In this document: piece by piece, positions 17,526 to 26,282 of the stretch
Numbering within the stretch: the first letter of the stretch is position 1
Layout: the number at the start of each line of letters is the position of its first letter
From: Desulfobacteraceae bacterium
GTDB lineage: Bacteria > Desulfobacterota > Desulfobacteria > Desulfobacterales > Desulfosalsimonadaceae
Assembly (NCBI GenBank): GCA_003599885.1
Contig: QZKW01000035.1
Location: 62,001 to 126,000 of the forward strand
DNA length: 64,000 nt
Direction: 5' to 3'
Made by a program: the position numbers and the translations under genes
The notes under the pieces: model-generated
What the model was told of the DNA's origin: nothing
Database searches by the model: none
What the model saw: only the letters and a program-made list of their open reading frames with translations

Positions 17526-17587
17526 CCGTAGGAGCGGGCCATGCCCGCGATCATTTTCTCAATCGCGGGCATGGCCCGCTCCTACGG
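17526..17587. repeat. REP-like palindrome, copy 1
   Basis: Two 26-base arms (17526-17551 and 17562-17587), each a perfect reverse complement of the other, beginning CCGTAGGAGCGGGCCATGCC and separated by a 10-base loop. The arms are identical to those of the copy at 58554-58615; only the loop differs (CATTTTCTCA here, CATTTCCGCA there). The GTAGGAGCGGGC head resembles REP elements moved by RAYT (IS200/IS605-like) transposases in pseudomonads. It lies in the gap between the TPR and PP2C genes and might end or stabilise transcripts. Confidence 0.85.
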
Positions 17588-17598
17588 TTGCATCTATA

Positions 17599-18438
17599 TC
17601 AAGGCTGTTTGATATAATTCAGGGCCAGGGTAATGTCATCACCGCTGCCCTCATGAGAATATTTGTTCAGCCAGGCAGGAACGGAAGAAGACACGGCCTG
17701 CATGCCATATTCTTTTATCCGGTCCAGAAGGCTGTGGGAAAATACATGAAATTGGTTTTGATCCGCAAAGGCGTTGGACAGGCCATCGGTCGCCAGAATC
17801 AAAAGCCCGCCGTCACCCCGGTCTATAATGGCAGTTTGCAATAATTTATGGGCATCGGGCGAAGAAAGGGAATATGTTTCGCTTCCAATCAAACCGGAAT
17901 CTTCATCAAAAATGGATTCTATCCAGCTGTCATTTCTGACAAAAAGAATATCGCCATCCCCGATTTGGGCCATTAAAATAGAATCCGCCATAATAAAAGC
18001 GACCAAAAGGGTTGTGCCGTAGCGGGAAACTATTTTTTGTTCATCGGAATCCATTTCTTCTTTCAGGCGTTCTGCCGCGTCTTCCTTTACCAGGCCCCGC
18101 CATTTTCGGCACAACCTTCTTGGAAAATCCGATTTAAACGCTTTTTTAAAAACCGCCGGATCATCCAGGCCAAATGTGGCGCAAAAGGAAAGCATCTCGT
18201 CAATGGCGGCTTTTACGGCCAAAAAAGAACCGTATTGACTGAGATCATGTTTTTTATCTCCGTGCCCATCGGCGACCGCCAAAATGATATAGGGATTGCC
18301 GGAAGAAGCGCCGGTCCAGATGGAGTAGGCATCCTGGCAGGGAAGTTGATTCAGTTCGTGAGACGATCCCTTGACGCTGCAACCAAAGGCATGGCCGAGA
18401 CTGGCTTCGTATATGGGGAGTTCATTTTGAAAATCCAT
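17599..18438 (-). CDS. PP2C-family protein phosphatase
   Basis: A 279-residue metal-dependent Ser/Thr phosphatase. Motifs in order: GSSHELNQLPCQDAY, AVADGHGDKKH with metal ligands D57/G58, GTTLLVAFIMADSILMAQIGDGDILFV, LLILATDGLSNAF, and GSGDDITLALNY with the last metal Asp pair. All ligands are present, so it should be active and reverse the phosphorylation made by the cluster kinase. It begins ten bases after the vWA gene. Together with that gene and the kinase it forms the TerY-P triad. Confidence 0.92.
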   Translation of the reverse strand: MDFQNELPIYEASLGHAFGCSVKGSSHELNQLPCQDAYSIWTGASSGNPYIILAVADGHGDKKHDLSQYGSFLAVKAAIDEMLSFCATFGLDDPAVFKKAFKSDFPRRLCRKWRGLVKEDAAERLKEEMDSDEQKIVSRYGTTLLVAFIMADSILMAQIGDGDILFVRNDSWIESIFDEDSGLIGSETYSLSSPDAHKLLQTAIIDRGDGGLLILATDGLSNAFADQNQFHVFSHSLLDRIKEYGMQAVSSSVPAWLNKYSHEGSGDDITLALNYIKQP

Positions 18439-18448
18439 GAGCAGCCCC

Positions 18449-19186
18449 TTAAAATACGTCTATGCTGCTGGATATATTGACCACATCGGCGGGCGGTTCG
18501 GGAAGGTTGACATTGACATCGCCATCTAAAATGCCCTGTCCGCCTTTGCTTTTGCTCTGGGATGAGCCAACGGAAGCCGTGACGCTCGCCCATTTAATAT
18601 ATTGCACCAGCTTTTCCGGGGTGTCCGCCTGCAATACGCCTATTTCCCTGTGACTGACGAATTTTAAAAGAGATTCTTCGTCATAATCTTCGCCTGCCTT
18701 ACCAATGCCGATTGCCAGGCGGACAGATTTCTTGCCCCACGGAAGATTGGCAAGCGTTTGTATTGCTTTATCATATTCTTCTTCCGAATCTGTGCAAAAC
18801 CCATCGGAGATCAAGAGGCAAACCGGCGGATAACCTTTTCTCGGGATTTTTTCGATGCTCAACTCGGAGGCAAGCAGGTTGATCGCCTGGGCGGTAGCTG
18901 TCACCCCTTTGGCATCCAGTTCTGTCCATGAAAACTGGTCCAAAGACACGGAATCCGGCCCCACATGCCAGCTCGCCCGGTCTGAAAACTTGATGGCTCT
19001 CATTTTAATTTCCACTTCGGGATGAGAGGCAAGCGCTTTTCGAATGGCCGGAATGGATTCACGAATGGCCTGATTTAATGTGGCAATCCGTTTGCCTGAC
19101 ATTGAACCTGAATAATCGGTAATCCAAAAAAATTGAAGGGGTCGCTTTGCTACTTCGCCTTCGGGAACGGGGATTGGTTCTGACAT
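18449..19186 (-). CDS. TerY-like vWA-domain protein
   Basis: 245 residues from the ATG at 19186, chosen because AGGGAG lies seven bases upstream; a start 22 codons earlier is less likely. A single von Willebrand A domain fills most of the protein. The MIDAS motif DYSGSM lies at 24-29, a conserved Thr in AKGVTATAQA and the third MIDAS Asp in LLISDGFCTDS; the tail is Gly/Ser-rich. TerY proteins are cytoplasmic metal-binding adaptors of the tellurium-resistance/stress network and pair with PP2C and kinase. No terD, terC or terB gene occurs here, so this is a stand-alone TerY-P version. Confidence 0.9.
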   Translation of the reverse strand: MSEPIPVPEGEVAKRPLQFFWITDYSGSMSGKRIATLNQAIRESIPAIRKALASHPEVEIKMRAIKFSDRASWHVGPDSVSLDQFSWTELDAKGVTATAQAINLLASELSIEKIPRKGYPPVCLLISDGFCTDSEEEYDKAIQTLANLPWGKKSVRLAIGIGKAGEDYDEESLLKFVSHREIGVLQADTPEKLVQYIKWASVTASVGSSQSKSKGGQGILDGDVNVNLPEPPADVVNISSSIDVF

Positions 19187-19298
19187 TTTTATCTCCCTTT
19201 TTTTGATTTTGATTGGTCCGTTTTTTTTAAAGATAGCGTTTAATCTTTTCATTACCCAATTGAGACAAAAAAGTCGGTTTGTCCTGCTTGTTTAGTCA

Positions 19299-20225
19299 TC
19301 ATGCGGTTCCTTGCAAAATTGCTTTAATTTCGGTACTCAGCGCCTCAACCCCACAGTCTGATTTCTTGGCTAATCTACCGGAGAATAACGGCGAGTAAGT
19401 CCTCAAATCCGCCTCGTCTATTCCATGCCAAATAGGGAGTATTCTTGCTTCACCGGCAGTCATTCTCTGGAAGAGTGCGTCAAGTTCTTGCTGTGGCCAA
19501 TTCTTCTGGAAAAATGCGTGGCTAAATACAACAATCCCAAATTTACAAGATTTCAGACCGTTTTCTATTGATTGGCGAATGCTATCCCCCCACCCAATGC
19601 AATAATCGTCATACCACACGGCAATGCCTTTCTGTTTCAAAGTGTTAGCAAGCAGGCTAACGAAATCTTTCTTGTCTTCACTTGCGTGACAAATAAATAG
19701 ATCCCATTTCTTTTTAGATGCTGGCTCCAAAGGTGAAAGCGATCCGCCGATAGATTTCGATTGTTTCTTTGCCACGTAAAGATCAATCTTTGTTTTTAAG
19801 GCATTAAGAGAAGAGTTTCGCAAAATCTCCAACTGGCTGCGTAACTGCTCATTGGCTTCCTCCGAAAGGGGACGTTTCAATCCAAATTTATGCGGCTCAG
19901 AGAAGGTCAACGGAAAGAAGCTTTCAGCCAGAGAATGAAGCTGTGTTGAAAGCTCAGGATAAAACGACGGATCAAATGCCTCCAATGCTTGTTCAAGTGC
20001 GCTCCAAACGATATCAAGTCTGCGCCTAATTGAGTCCACTTGCAAACTATCAATCTCTGCCTGCGCATACCCAGGCAAGATATTAAATCCTTTGCTCGCC
20101 GAGTCTCGCAGTATCTTATCCCTGCGCTGTAACTGTTCCTGTAAGAGTTCCCCTTGCATCTGAGAGACAAGTTGATAGACGAGACCTTGAAACTCTTTGC
20201 TAACTTCCATTTTTAAATCCTTCAC
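19299..20225 (-). CDS. TIR-domain protein
   Basis: 308 residues. The N-terminal 165 are helical and unassigned. Residues about 170-300 are a TIR domain: KKWDLFICHASEDKKDFV, GIAVWYDDYCIGWGDSIRQSI, FGIVVFSHAFFQKNWPQQELDAL with the putative catalytic Glu at about 249, and ARILPIWHGID. In bacteria such domains commonly cleave NAD or make cyclic ADP-ribose signals in antiphage defence (for example Thoeris), but others are scaffolds. It is the first gene of the minus-strand cluster leading into TerY. The gap of about 110 bases to TerY leaves co-transcription likely but unproven. Confidence 0.88.
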   Translation of the reverse strand: MKDLKMEVSKEFQGLVYQLVSQMQGELLQEQLQRRDKILRDSASKGFNILPGYAQAEIDSLQVDSIRRRLDIVWSALEQALEAFDPSFYPELSTQLHSLAESFFPLTFSEPHKFGLKRPLSEEANEQLRSQLEILRNSSLNALKTKIDLYVAKKQSKSIGGSLSPLEPASKKKWDLFICHASEDKKDFVSLLANTLKQKGIAVWYDDYCIGWGDSIRQSIENGLKSCKFGIVVFSHAFFQKNWPQQELDALFQRMTAGEARILPIWHGIDEADLRTYSPLFSGRLAKKSDCGVEALSTEIKAILQGTA

Positions 20226-20617
20226 TGCCGTTAAATACTGTATATTTTTAATAGCCGGAAAGACCTTTGAGCACGTAAGCAGGTCGCCCTAAAAATTTGT
20301 AATCGGCAACAGGTTTTGATTCTTCCTTTGTATCTAATTGTTTAAACGATATATCCATACTTAACAAGGGTTTTATTCTCCCCTAACCTATTTTTATCTT
20401 TGCATATCATGATATTTTGGAATCAATATTCAGTTTTTTGTTTTAAACCGGATACAGATAATGAATGGCGGATAAACAAACAATATTGTCTGGAATTGCT
20501 TGAAAAAGGCTGTATCCATGATAAAAGAGATAAATTTGAAAAGCGTTTGTGTTTAGGGGGAAAAGGCATTGTCAAGGATACGGCAGATTCCCAATGATGT
20601 ATTTTGGAGGATATAAC
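20226..20617. other. AT-rich divergent intergenic region
   Basis: About 390 bases between the TIR gene (minus) and exbB (plus), presumably carrying promoters for both. A 65-codon open frame on the plus strand (from 20400) overlaps the exbB leader, has no ribosome site and no recognisable sequence, and is not called. The ends are AT-rich. No hairpin stands out. Confidence 0.5.
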
Positions 20618-21235
20618 ATGTTAGAATTTATGGCAAAAGGCGGGGTGGTGATGTGGCCCATCCTGATTTGTTCGGTACTGGCCCTGGCGATTTTTCTGGA
20701 ACGGCTGGTCCGGTTTTCCCGAATGCGCAACCGTGGAGCGGGACTGTCGGAAAAAGTGATCCGTTTGCTCAAGACCGGCGATATCAAAGCCGCTGAGGAA
20801 AAAGCGATCAGCAGTGATTCCTCCATGGGCAGGGTACTGGCCCAGGCCATCCGGTTCAAGGACCGGGACAGGGAAACCCTCGAAACCGTAGTGATGCATG
20901 TCGCGGAAGAGGAAGTGCGCAACATGTCTTCCTATCTTCAGGCTCTGGCCACCATCGGCAATATTACCCCCCTTCTGGGACTTCTGGGAACCGTGATGGG
21001 CATGATCAAGGCGTTTATGGTGATTCAGCAGATGGGCGGCAAGGTCAACGCTGCGGTATTGGCCGGCGGTATATGGGAGGCCATGCTCACCACGGCGTTC
21101 GGTCTGGCAGTGGCGTTGCCCACCGTGGTGGCCCACAGTTATCTGCTGGCCAGGGTGGATAAATACGAAACACGGTTGAATGATGGGGCCGTAAAATTTA
21201 TCACTGAGCTGCATCACACAGACGGGGGGCATTAA
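20618..21235 (+). CDS. exbB: ExbB/TolQ proton-channel protein
   Basis: 205 residues from the ATG at 20618, which has a strong TTGGAGG site. Three membrane segments: MWPILICSVLALAIFLERLVRF at the N-terminus, then the conserved MotA/TolQ/ExbB pair (YLQALATIGNITPLLGLLGTVMGMIKAF and GGIWEAMLTTAFGLAVALPTVVAHSYL). With ExbD it uses proton-motive force to energise TonB, which in turn opens outer-membrane transporters. The exbD gene follows after one base and tonB about 60 bases later. Confidence 0.93.
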   Translation: MLEFMAKGGVVMWPILICSVLALAIFLERLVRFSRMRNRGAGLSEKVIRLLKTGDIKAAEEKAISSDSSMGRVLAQAIRFKDRDRETLETVVMHVAEEEVRNMSSYLQALATIGNITPLLGLLGTVMGMIKAFMVIQQMGGKVNAAVLAGGIWEAMLTTAFGLAVALPTVVAHSYLLARVDKYETRLNDGAVKFITELHHTDGGH

Positions 21236-21236
21236 A

Positions 21237-21644
21237 TTGCGGATGCGTCCACGCAAGCAGGAACGGTATCAAATCCAGATGCCATTGGCTTCGCTTATCG
21301 ATATTGTTTTTCTCCTGCTCATTTATTTTCTGCTGACCACCAATTTTATTGTGGAGCAGGGCATTGATGTCAATCTTCCGGATGCCGAAGCATCTGTGCC
21401 CCAGACCCGGGAGGAAATCACGGTATATGTTGATAAAGACGGCATGGTGTATATCGGCGACCAGCCGGTTGACTTTAATAATTTATTCGACCGTCTGAAA
21501 GACCGGATTCAGGCCAACCCCAAACAGCTCATGGTGGTGAAGGCTGATGGGACCATCGACCTTGACCGGGCCGTTCAGGTCATGGATATCGCTCAGGCGG
21601 CTGGGGCCCAGTCGCTGTTTCTTGCCACGGAGAAACGGAATTAA
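21237..21644 (+). CDS. exbD: ExbD/TolR biopolymer transport protein
   Basis: 135 residues. A short basic cytoplasmic N-terminus (MRMRPRKQERYQIQMP) precedes one membrane helix with the essential Asp in LIDIVFLLLIYFLL, followed by a periplasmic domain (VNLPDAEASVPQTREEITVYVDKDG) of the ExbD/TolR fold. The TTG start has GGGGGG seven bases upstream; an ATG two codons later is an alternative. It is the partner of ExbB in the proton channel. Confidence 0.92.
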   Translation: MRMRPRKQERYQIQMPLASLIDIVFLLLIYFLLTTNFIVEQGIDVNLPDAEASVPQTREEITVYVDKDGMVYIGDQPVDFNNLFDRLKDRIQANPKQLMVVKADGTIDLDRAVQVMDIAQAAGAQSLFLATEKRN

Positions 21645-21708
21645 TAATTCCAATTCGCATTCAAGCGTCATCTGAAACAGGACTGTATAATTTTTTTGAA
21701 GGCTGTGC

Positions 21709-22446
21709 GTGATCGACGGGAATAAAAAAAACAATATCAACTGGCTGTTTGTCGCTTTAGTGGGGGCCTCGGTCGTCATTCATGCGGGCATTTTTCTCCA
21801 GATGTCAGGACTGGTTGATTTTAAAAAAACGTCCTATATTCCGGTCAGCATCCGGAAAGACATGAAGGCGCCTGCTCGGGCGGTCCCCAGACTACCCGCG
21901 CGGCAACCGGTTCCCGCTTCCCGGAAACCTCAGCCAGGGGTTGTTCCGGATCATACCGTTCCTTCTATTGCGCCGGTGCCGGAGTCATCCGATCTGATCA
22001 AACCTTTTGAAATAGCGCCTCCCGAAACGCTGACGCCGGAAAGCGTTCAAGACGCAAAGGTGGCGGAAGACGCTCCAACGGAGGTCCCATCCGATGTGAA
22101 TTCGAAGGATTCGGCCTCTTCCCGGCCTGAAACAGCCGAGGACGGGGGCGTTAACTCCCGGATGGAATATTTTGATGCCGTGCGCCTCAAAATTGAAAAC
22201 CATAAACAGTATCCGGCCATTTCCCGGCAGCAGCATATGGAAGGTCAGGTGATTGTTGAATTTGTAATCAATCCCGATGGCGGCGTATCGGGTTTAACCG
22301 TGGTCAGCGGTTCCGGGTTTTCAGTATTGGATACGGCAGCTATGGCGGCGGTCACCCGGGCGGCCCCGTTTTCGCCATTGCCTGAAAAATATTTTAGCGG
22401 GCCGGTGCAGGTGAAGGTGCCGATTGCGTTTGAACTTGTTCGATAA
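21709..22446 (+). CDS. tonB: TonB-family protein
   Basis: 245 residues from a GTG. An N-terminal membrane anchor (INWLFVALVGASVVIHAGIFLQ) has the His expected in TonB helices. A Pro/Lys-rich periplasmic spacer spans residues about 45-130. The C-terminal TonB domain begins YPAISRQQHMEGQVIVEFVINPDG and ends SGPVQVKVPIAFEL. It transmits energy from ExbBD to outer-membrane receptors. No TonB-dependent receptor is in the window, so its client is unknown. Confidence 0.92.
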   Translation: MIDGNKKNNINWLFVALVGASVVIHAGIFLQMSGLVDFKKTSYIPVSIRKDMKAPARAVPRLPARQPVPASRKPQPGVVPDHTVPSIAPVPESSDLIKPFEIAPPETLTPESVQDAKVAEDAPTEVPSDVNSKDSASSRPETAEDGGVNSRMEYFDAVRLKIENHKQYPAISRQQHMEGQVIVEFVINPDGGVSGLTVVSGSGFSVLDTAAMAAVTRAAPFSPLPEKYFSGPVQVKVPIAFELVR

Positions 22447-22457
22447 GGAATATTGTT

Positions 22458-23219
22458 ATGAAAATAGAGGTTTCCGGAAAAGGCGGTAGCGGAAAAAGCA
22501 CGGTATCCGTGCTGCTGGCCCGAAGTATGAAAAAACTGGGATTTCGGGTGCTGCTGGTAGATGGGGATGAATCCAATATCGGGCTGGAAAATCTGACAGG
22601 TGTTGCGGGACCGGTCCATCTCCTGGATTATCTGGGCGGGAAAAAGGGCTTTAAATCCCGTTTAAACCAGACCCTGATGACCGATAACCCGGCAGGACTT
22701 TTTTCCGGAACCCAGAAAATCGATGATCTGCCGCGCGAATGCATCGCCGTAACCCAGGACGGTGTGGAGGTGCTGGTGATTGGAAAAATTCATCACATGG
22801 GCGAGGGCTGCGCCTGTCCCATGGGCATGTTGTCCAAAAAATTTTTAGCCAGTCTGGAAATTGGCGGCAATGAGGTCATTCTGGTGGATGCAGAGGCGGG
22901 GGTGGAACATTTCGGCCGGGGCATTGTGGGCGAATGCGATCTCATCCTCGGCGTGGTGGATCCCACTGCCGAATCCTTTCTTCTTGCGCGAAAAATGGCG
23001 CAAATGGCCGAAGCCGGCGGCAAGGCCATTCGTTTTGTCCTGAACAAAGTTGAACCGGAAATTGAAGCGTTCATGAAACAGCAACTGGATTCAACAAAAT
23101 GTATCGGCGCCATTCCCAAAGACCATGCCATTTTCATGAACAGCCTGGAAGGAAAACAATTGAGCCGCACATTGCCGGAGATCGATGAGATCTGTCTGAA
23201 AATCCTGAAAAAAGCTTGA
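22458..23219 (+). CDS. CooC-like nickel-insertion ATPase
   Basis: A 253-residue MinD/SIMIBI-class P-loop ATPase. The deviant Walker A GKGGSGKST lies at 7-15 and switch DGDESNIGL follows. A CxC pair at C118/C120 in GEGCACPMG corresponds to the dimer-interface metal site of CooC, and VDAEAGVEHFGRG is typical of this group. CooC loads nickel into carbon monoxide dehydrogenase (or acetyl-CoA synthase, as AcsF). No CODH gene is nearby; the gene follows tonB by 11 bases, perhaps linking nickel uptake to enzyme maturation, which is inference. Confidence 0.85.
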   Translation: MKIEVSGKGGSGKSTVSVLLARSMKKLGFRVLLVDGDESNIGLENLTGVAGPVHLLDYLGGKKGFKSRLNQTLMTDNPAGLFSGTQKIDDLPRECIAVTQDGVEVLVIGKIHHMGEGCACPMGMLSKKFLASLEIGGNEVILVDAEAGVEHFGRGIVGECDLILGVVDPTAESFLLARKMAQMAEAGGKAIRFVLNKVEPEIEAFMKQQLDSTKCIGAIPKDHAIFMNSLEGKQLSRTLPEIDEICLKILKKA

Positions 23220-23262
23220 ACAGGGGAATTTGGGAAAATCCGGAATTGACGTTTCATTAAGT

Positions 23263-25413
23263 TTAAAAAAACTTAAAGTCCGTCACCAGGTCAAGCGTCA
23301 GCAGAAATTGGGAATCTCTGTATTGTTGAGAAGAATCCACTGAATTCACATAAAACCACTTGTGTTTGGCGGAAACTGCCATGAAAGAATTCAATCCGCA
23401 CGAAAGGGCATTGGTGACTTCGGCACGTATCTGAGGATCAATGATGTCGACCTGCTGGAAGGCGATAAACGTATCGATGTCCATTGTATAGCGGAGATTT
23501 TTCAGCAAATCATATTTTACGCCCACGATGGTTTCAAGACCGGTCAGCAAATCTTCATTGGGGTCCTGGGTCTGTTTTTCAAAACCCAGACCCATCTTTC
23601 CCGTGACATGTTCCATTTCAGCCTGAACGCCGAAGGTTTCCCGGAACAGCAGGGGCCGGAGGTCATCCACCACTTTGACCACCGTATCCACCCGTGATTT
23701 CAGATAGGGTTTTAGAGTCGGCGACAGGTTATAGGTATACAGCAGCGTGCCCCTGAGCAGGTTTTGATAGTACGTGTCATCCTGCCGGATATAAAACACA
23801 TAGGGGGTGAATACATATTTATGAATCCGGTTATACACGGTAACATCGATTTTGTCTTCCAGGCCCCATTTTTCGTAGGATTTGCCGGGCTTTCCCGGCG
23901 GCGTGTCCATGTCGTCATCCCGTGAAACATTGGACTTGTCATAAAAGTTGCTCAGGAAAATGTCGGTCAATATCCGGTACCGGTTATCCAGATATCCATA
24001 ATCGTTAAGCGCGATCACTTGTTCGCCGTTCAGGTCCGCCCGGATTTCATCAGGAATGGTTTTCCATGAATTGGTGTATTTGATCTCAATGTCCAGACGT
24101 TTGACGATGCTGTCATATACCGATTGCGGGGAGCATATCTGATAGGACCTTTTGTCCTCTATGAGGTATCCCTGAACGGTTTGCCCGTCAGTACCGGCAA
24201 TGACCAGATTTTCCTTATCAAGAGCGACTTTTTTGAGCTCACTTCCCGACAGTTTGTAGGTAAAGAGGGGAAATTCGTTGTTCACCATTTTCAGGATACC
24301 GGCATAGGTGATGTTCCCGGAGACTTTGACCGGATTAATGGTATTTTTTTCCAAAATAACCACTTCCGCACCAAACCGGTCACGCAGGAGTTCCGCTACC
24401 CGCATGTCATCGACGAATACATTGACGGTATTTTTAACGACCTCGGCTTCACCATCCCTCGAAAATCGTTCTTTCCATATGGTTAGGCGGTTCGCGAAAT
24501 CCACATAGTTGCTGTCGCGTGTGCGTGAATACCCTGGCTCGCTGAAGACGAGGGAATTCACAGACAGCTTCTGGCCTGCGGAAAGGGACAGCACATAGTA
24601 TCCGGCAGGGTTTGTCAGCGTGACAATGGAACGCCCTGCACCGATATCCACGCGTTCGGCTTTTGCAGCATAGAGCTCGCCGGTTGCGTCTCCGCCGCTG
24701 ATGCACAGCGAAATATCCGTGAATTTTTCCATCAGGGCGAGATTTTCCGAATACGACCGGCCGGAAAGCGCGACCATGTAATCCACATGCTGCAATTGAA
24801 GCTGGGCGATGGTATCCGCAAGTGTCTTTTCATGGTCGTTTACAGTGACATCCAGTATCTTTTTTTCCGCAATGTCTAAAAACCCTTTATCTGATGTCAA
24901 TCCGATAAACGCGATTTTTTTTCCTTTGATCGTGTGGATGAAATAAGGCGCAAATACGGGTTTACCGTCTTTTTTGACATTGGCGGAGAGCAGGCGGGTC
25001 TTTTTGCCCTTGCTTAGAAATTCGAGATTTCCGACCCCGATATTTAAGTCCTGGGATGAAACCAGCGTTGCGGCACAGTCAAAATAATCAAGAAAGTCCA
25101 TCATGACCGACCCATACGAAAATCGGGACAGCAGTCCCGGATAAAAGGCATTGCCCAGGTCCACATACAGGTCTGTCGGCTTGGTTTTCCGCTCACGGAT
25201 CAGGGATTGGGCCATGATCAGCATGGGATCTTCCGTATCCTGATTGTCAGCCGAGATGCCGAAACGGCCATTGAGATTGGCGGTCAGCAGGAGATGGATC
25301 TCGTTGTCCGCTGCCTGGGCGAGAGCCGGTGTCATGACCAGGGTCCATGCCCCGCACAAGAGCAGGATGGCTTTTATATATTGATGAAAAATGCAGTTCA
25401 AAGAAATGCTCAA
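23263..25413 (-). CDS. Degenerate 5'-nucleotidase fused to an outer-membrane barrel
   Basis: 716 residues: signal peptide, a UshA-like metallophosphoesterase domain (about 35-290), a 5'-nucleotidase C-terminal-like domain (about 310-460), then a beta-strand-rich region (about 500-716) ending in DLVTDFKFF as a barrel should. Metal ligands are lost: the usual N-D-x-H-G is A-N-L-N-G, G-D is G-N in DLGNAF, N-H-E is S-Q-D, and the late histidine motifs are SGR and GGDA. The enzyme domain is therefore probably inactive and used for binding or structure. The start overlaps the end of the coiled-coil lipoprotein gene by four bases, so the two are co-translated. Confidence 0.75.
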   Translation of the reverse strand: MSISLNCIFHQYIKAILLLCGAWTLVMTPALAQAADNEIHLLLTANLNGRFGISADNQDTEDPMLIMAQSLIRERKTKPTDLYVDLGNAFYPGLLSRFSYGSVMMDFLDYFDCAATLVSSQDLNIGVGNLEFLSKGKKTRLLSANVKKDGKPVFAPYFIHTIKGKKIAFIGLTSDKGFLDIAEKKILDVTVNDHEKTLADTIAQLQLQHVDYMVALSGRSYSENLALMEKFTDISLCISGGDATGELYAAKAERVDIGAGRSIVTLTNPAGYYVLSLSAGQKLSVNSLVFSEPGYSRTRDSNYVDFANRLTIWKERFSRDGEAEVVKNTVNVFVDDMRVAELLRDRFGAEVVILEKNTINPVKVSGNITYAGILKMVNNEFPLFTYKLSGSELKKVALDKENLVIAGTDGQTVQGYLIEDKRSYQICSPQSVYDSIVKRLDIEIKYTNSWKTIPDEIRADLNGEQVIALNDYGYLDNRYRILTDIFLSNFYDKSNVSRDDDMDTPPGKPGKSYEKWGLEDKIDVTVYNRIHKYVFTPYVFYIRQDDTYYQNLLRGTLLYTYNLSPTLKPYLKSRVDTVVKVVDDLRPLLFRETFGVQAEMEHVTGKMGLGFEKQTQDPNEDLLTGLETIVGVKYDLLKNLRYTMDIDTFIAFQQVDIIDPQIRAEVTNALSCGLNSFMAVSAKHKWFYVNSVDSSQQYRDSQFLLTLDLVTDFKFF

Positions 25414-26225
25414 TTCGGTTGCCTGACGGGTTGCGTATTGGGTTGGGGTGCAGGAACCGTCGCGTTGAGCTTTTGGTTCAGTTCGTCAATAACCGCTTGT
25501 TTCTCTTCAATGGTTTTTTGCAAAGCTTTTCGGGATTCCATAAGTTCCTGGCCCGCTTCTTCCATCTTCCGGATCTTTTCAGCCTGGTCCTGAATGTCTT
25601 TTTTTAAACCGGCTGCGTTTTTAAGGGCCTCCTGGTTGCGCGTTTCCAGTAAGTCAATGGTGGCGTCTTTTTCGGTGGCGTCTTGTTTTGATTCAGACAG
25701 TTGGTTTTGAAGCGCCAGTTCCCTGGCGGCAAATTCCTCCTGAGCGGATTTGAGATTTGCTTCAAAGGATTCCTTCTGGTCAATCAGTAAGCTGTTGAGT
25801 CTTGCTGTTTCATCAGCCAGTTGTTTTTTAATGTCTGCGTTTTGCTCTGCCAATTCATCTATTTTTTGTCCGCTTTCCTGTTCAAGCAGGGTGAAATCAT
25901 CCAGCAGTGTTTCATAACTTCTGTTTAATTCTGAGAGGTCTTCGTTCAGGCGCGCTGTGTCTTCATTGTATTTGGCGGTTAAAGATTCCATGTCCGCATT
26001 TAATGTTGAAATTTCACAATCGAGTTGCTGGACGTGAGATTTGTATTGCGTGTTTTCAGTTTTCAGCACCTCGTTTTCGCGCAAGGCAAGATCGAGATTT
26101 TTTTTCATCATGCGGTTTTGCGCATGGATCTGGTCTTTGTCAATGGCCTGGCCGGGACCTGCCGGCATGTGTACGCAGGCCAGCAGAAGACAGATCACGG
26201 GTAATAAAAATATATGTTTTTTCAT
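25410..26225 (-). CDS. Coiled-coil lipoprotein
   Basis: 271 residues. A lipoprotein signal peptide has the lipobox LLAC at Cys 17 or so (MKKHIFLLPVICLLLAC). Nearly all the rest (about 35-245) is a continuous heptad coiled coil rich in Glu, Leu and Lys, and the Pro-rich tail is VPAPQPNTQPVRQPN. It may span the periplasm as a rod anchored in a membrane. Its stop overlaps the start of the barrel fusion gene (ATGA), implying a joint function at the outer membrane. Confidence 0.78.
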   Translation of the reverse strand: MKKHIFLLPVICLLLACVHMPAGPGQAIDKDQIHAQNRMMKKNLDLALRENEVLKTENTQYKSHVQQLDCEISTLNADMESLTAKYNEDTARLNEDLSELNRSYETLLDDFTLLEQESGQKIDELAEQNADIKKQLADETARLNSLLIDQKESFEANLKSAQEEFAARELALQNQLSESKQDATEKDATIDLLETRNQEALKNAAGLKKDIQDQAEKIRKMEEAGQELMESRKALQKTIEEKQAVIDELNQKLNATVPAPQPNTQPVRQPN

Positions 26226-26282
26226 TCGGGGTATCTTTAAATAGAGGATTATAGGTTCAGGAAAATTTGATATCTACACGTA

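Noticed and set aside
18449-19186. Classical tellurium-resistance operon
   Set aside because: Only TerY-like vWA with kinase and PP2C; no TerA/B/C/D/E/Z genes in the window.
20400-20597. Small plus-strand open frame before exbB
   Set aside because: Overlaps the exbB leader, no ribosome site, no recognisable domain.
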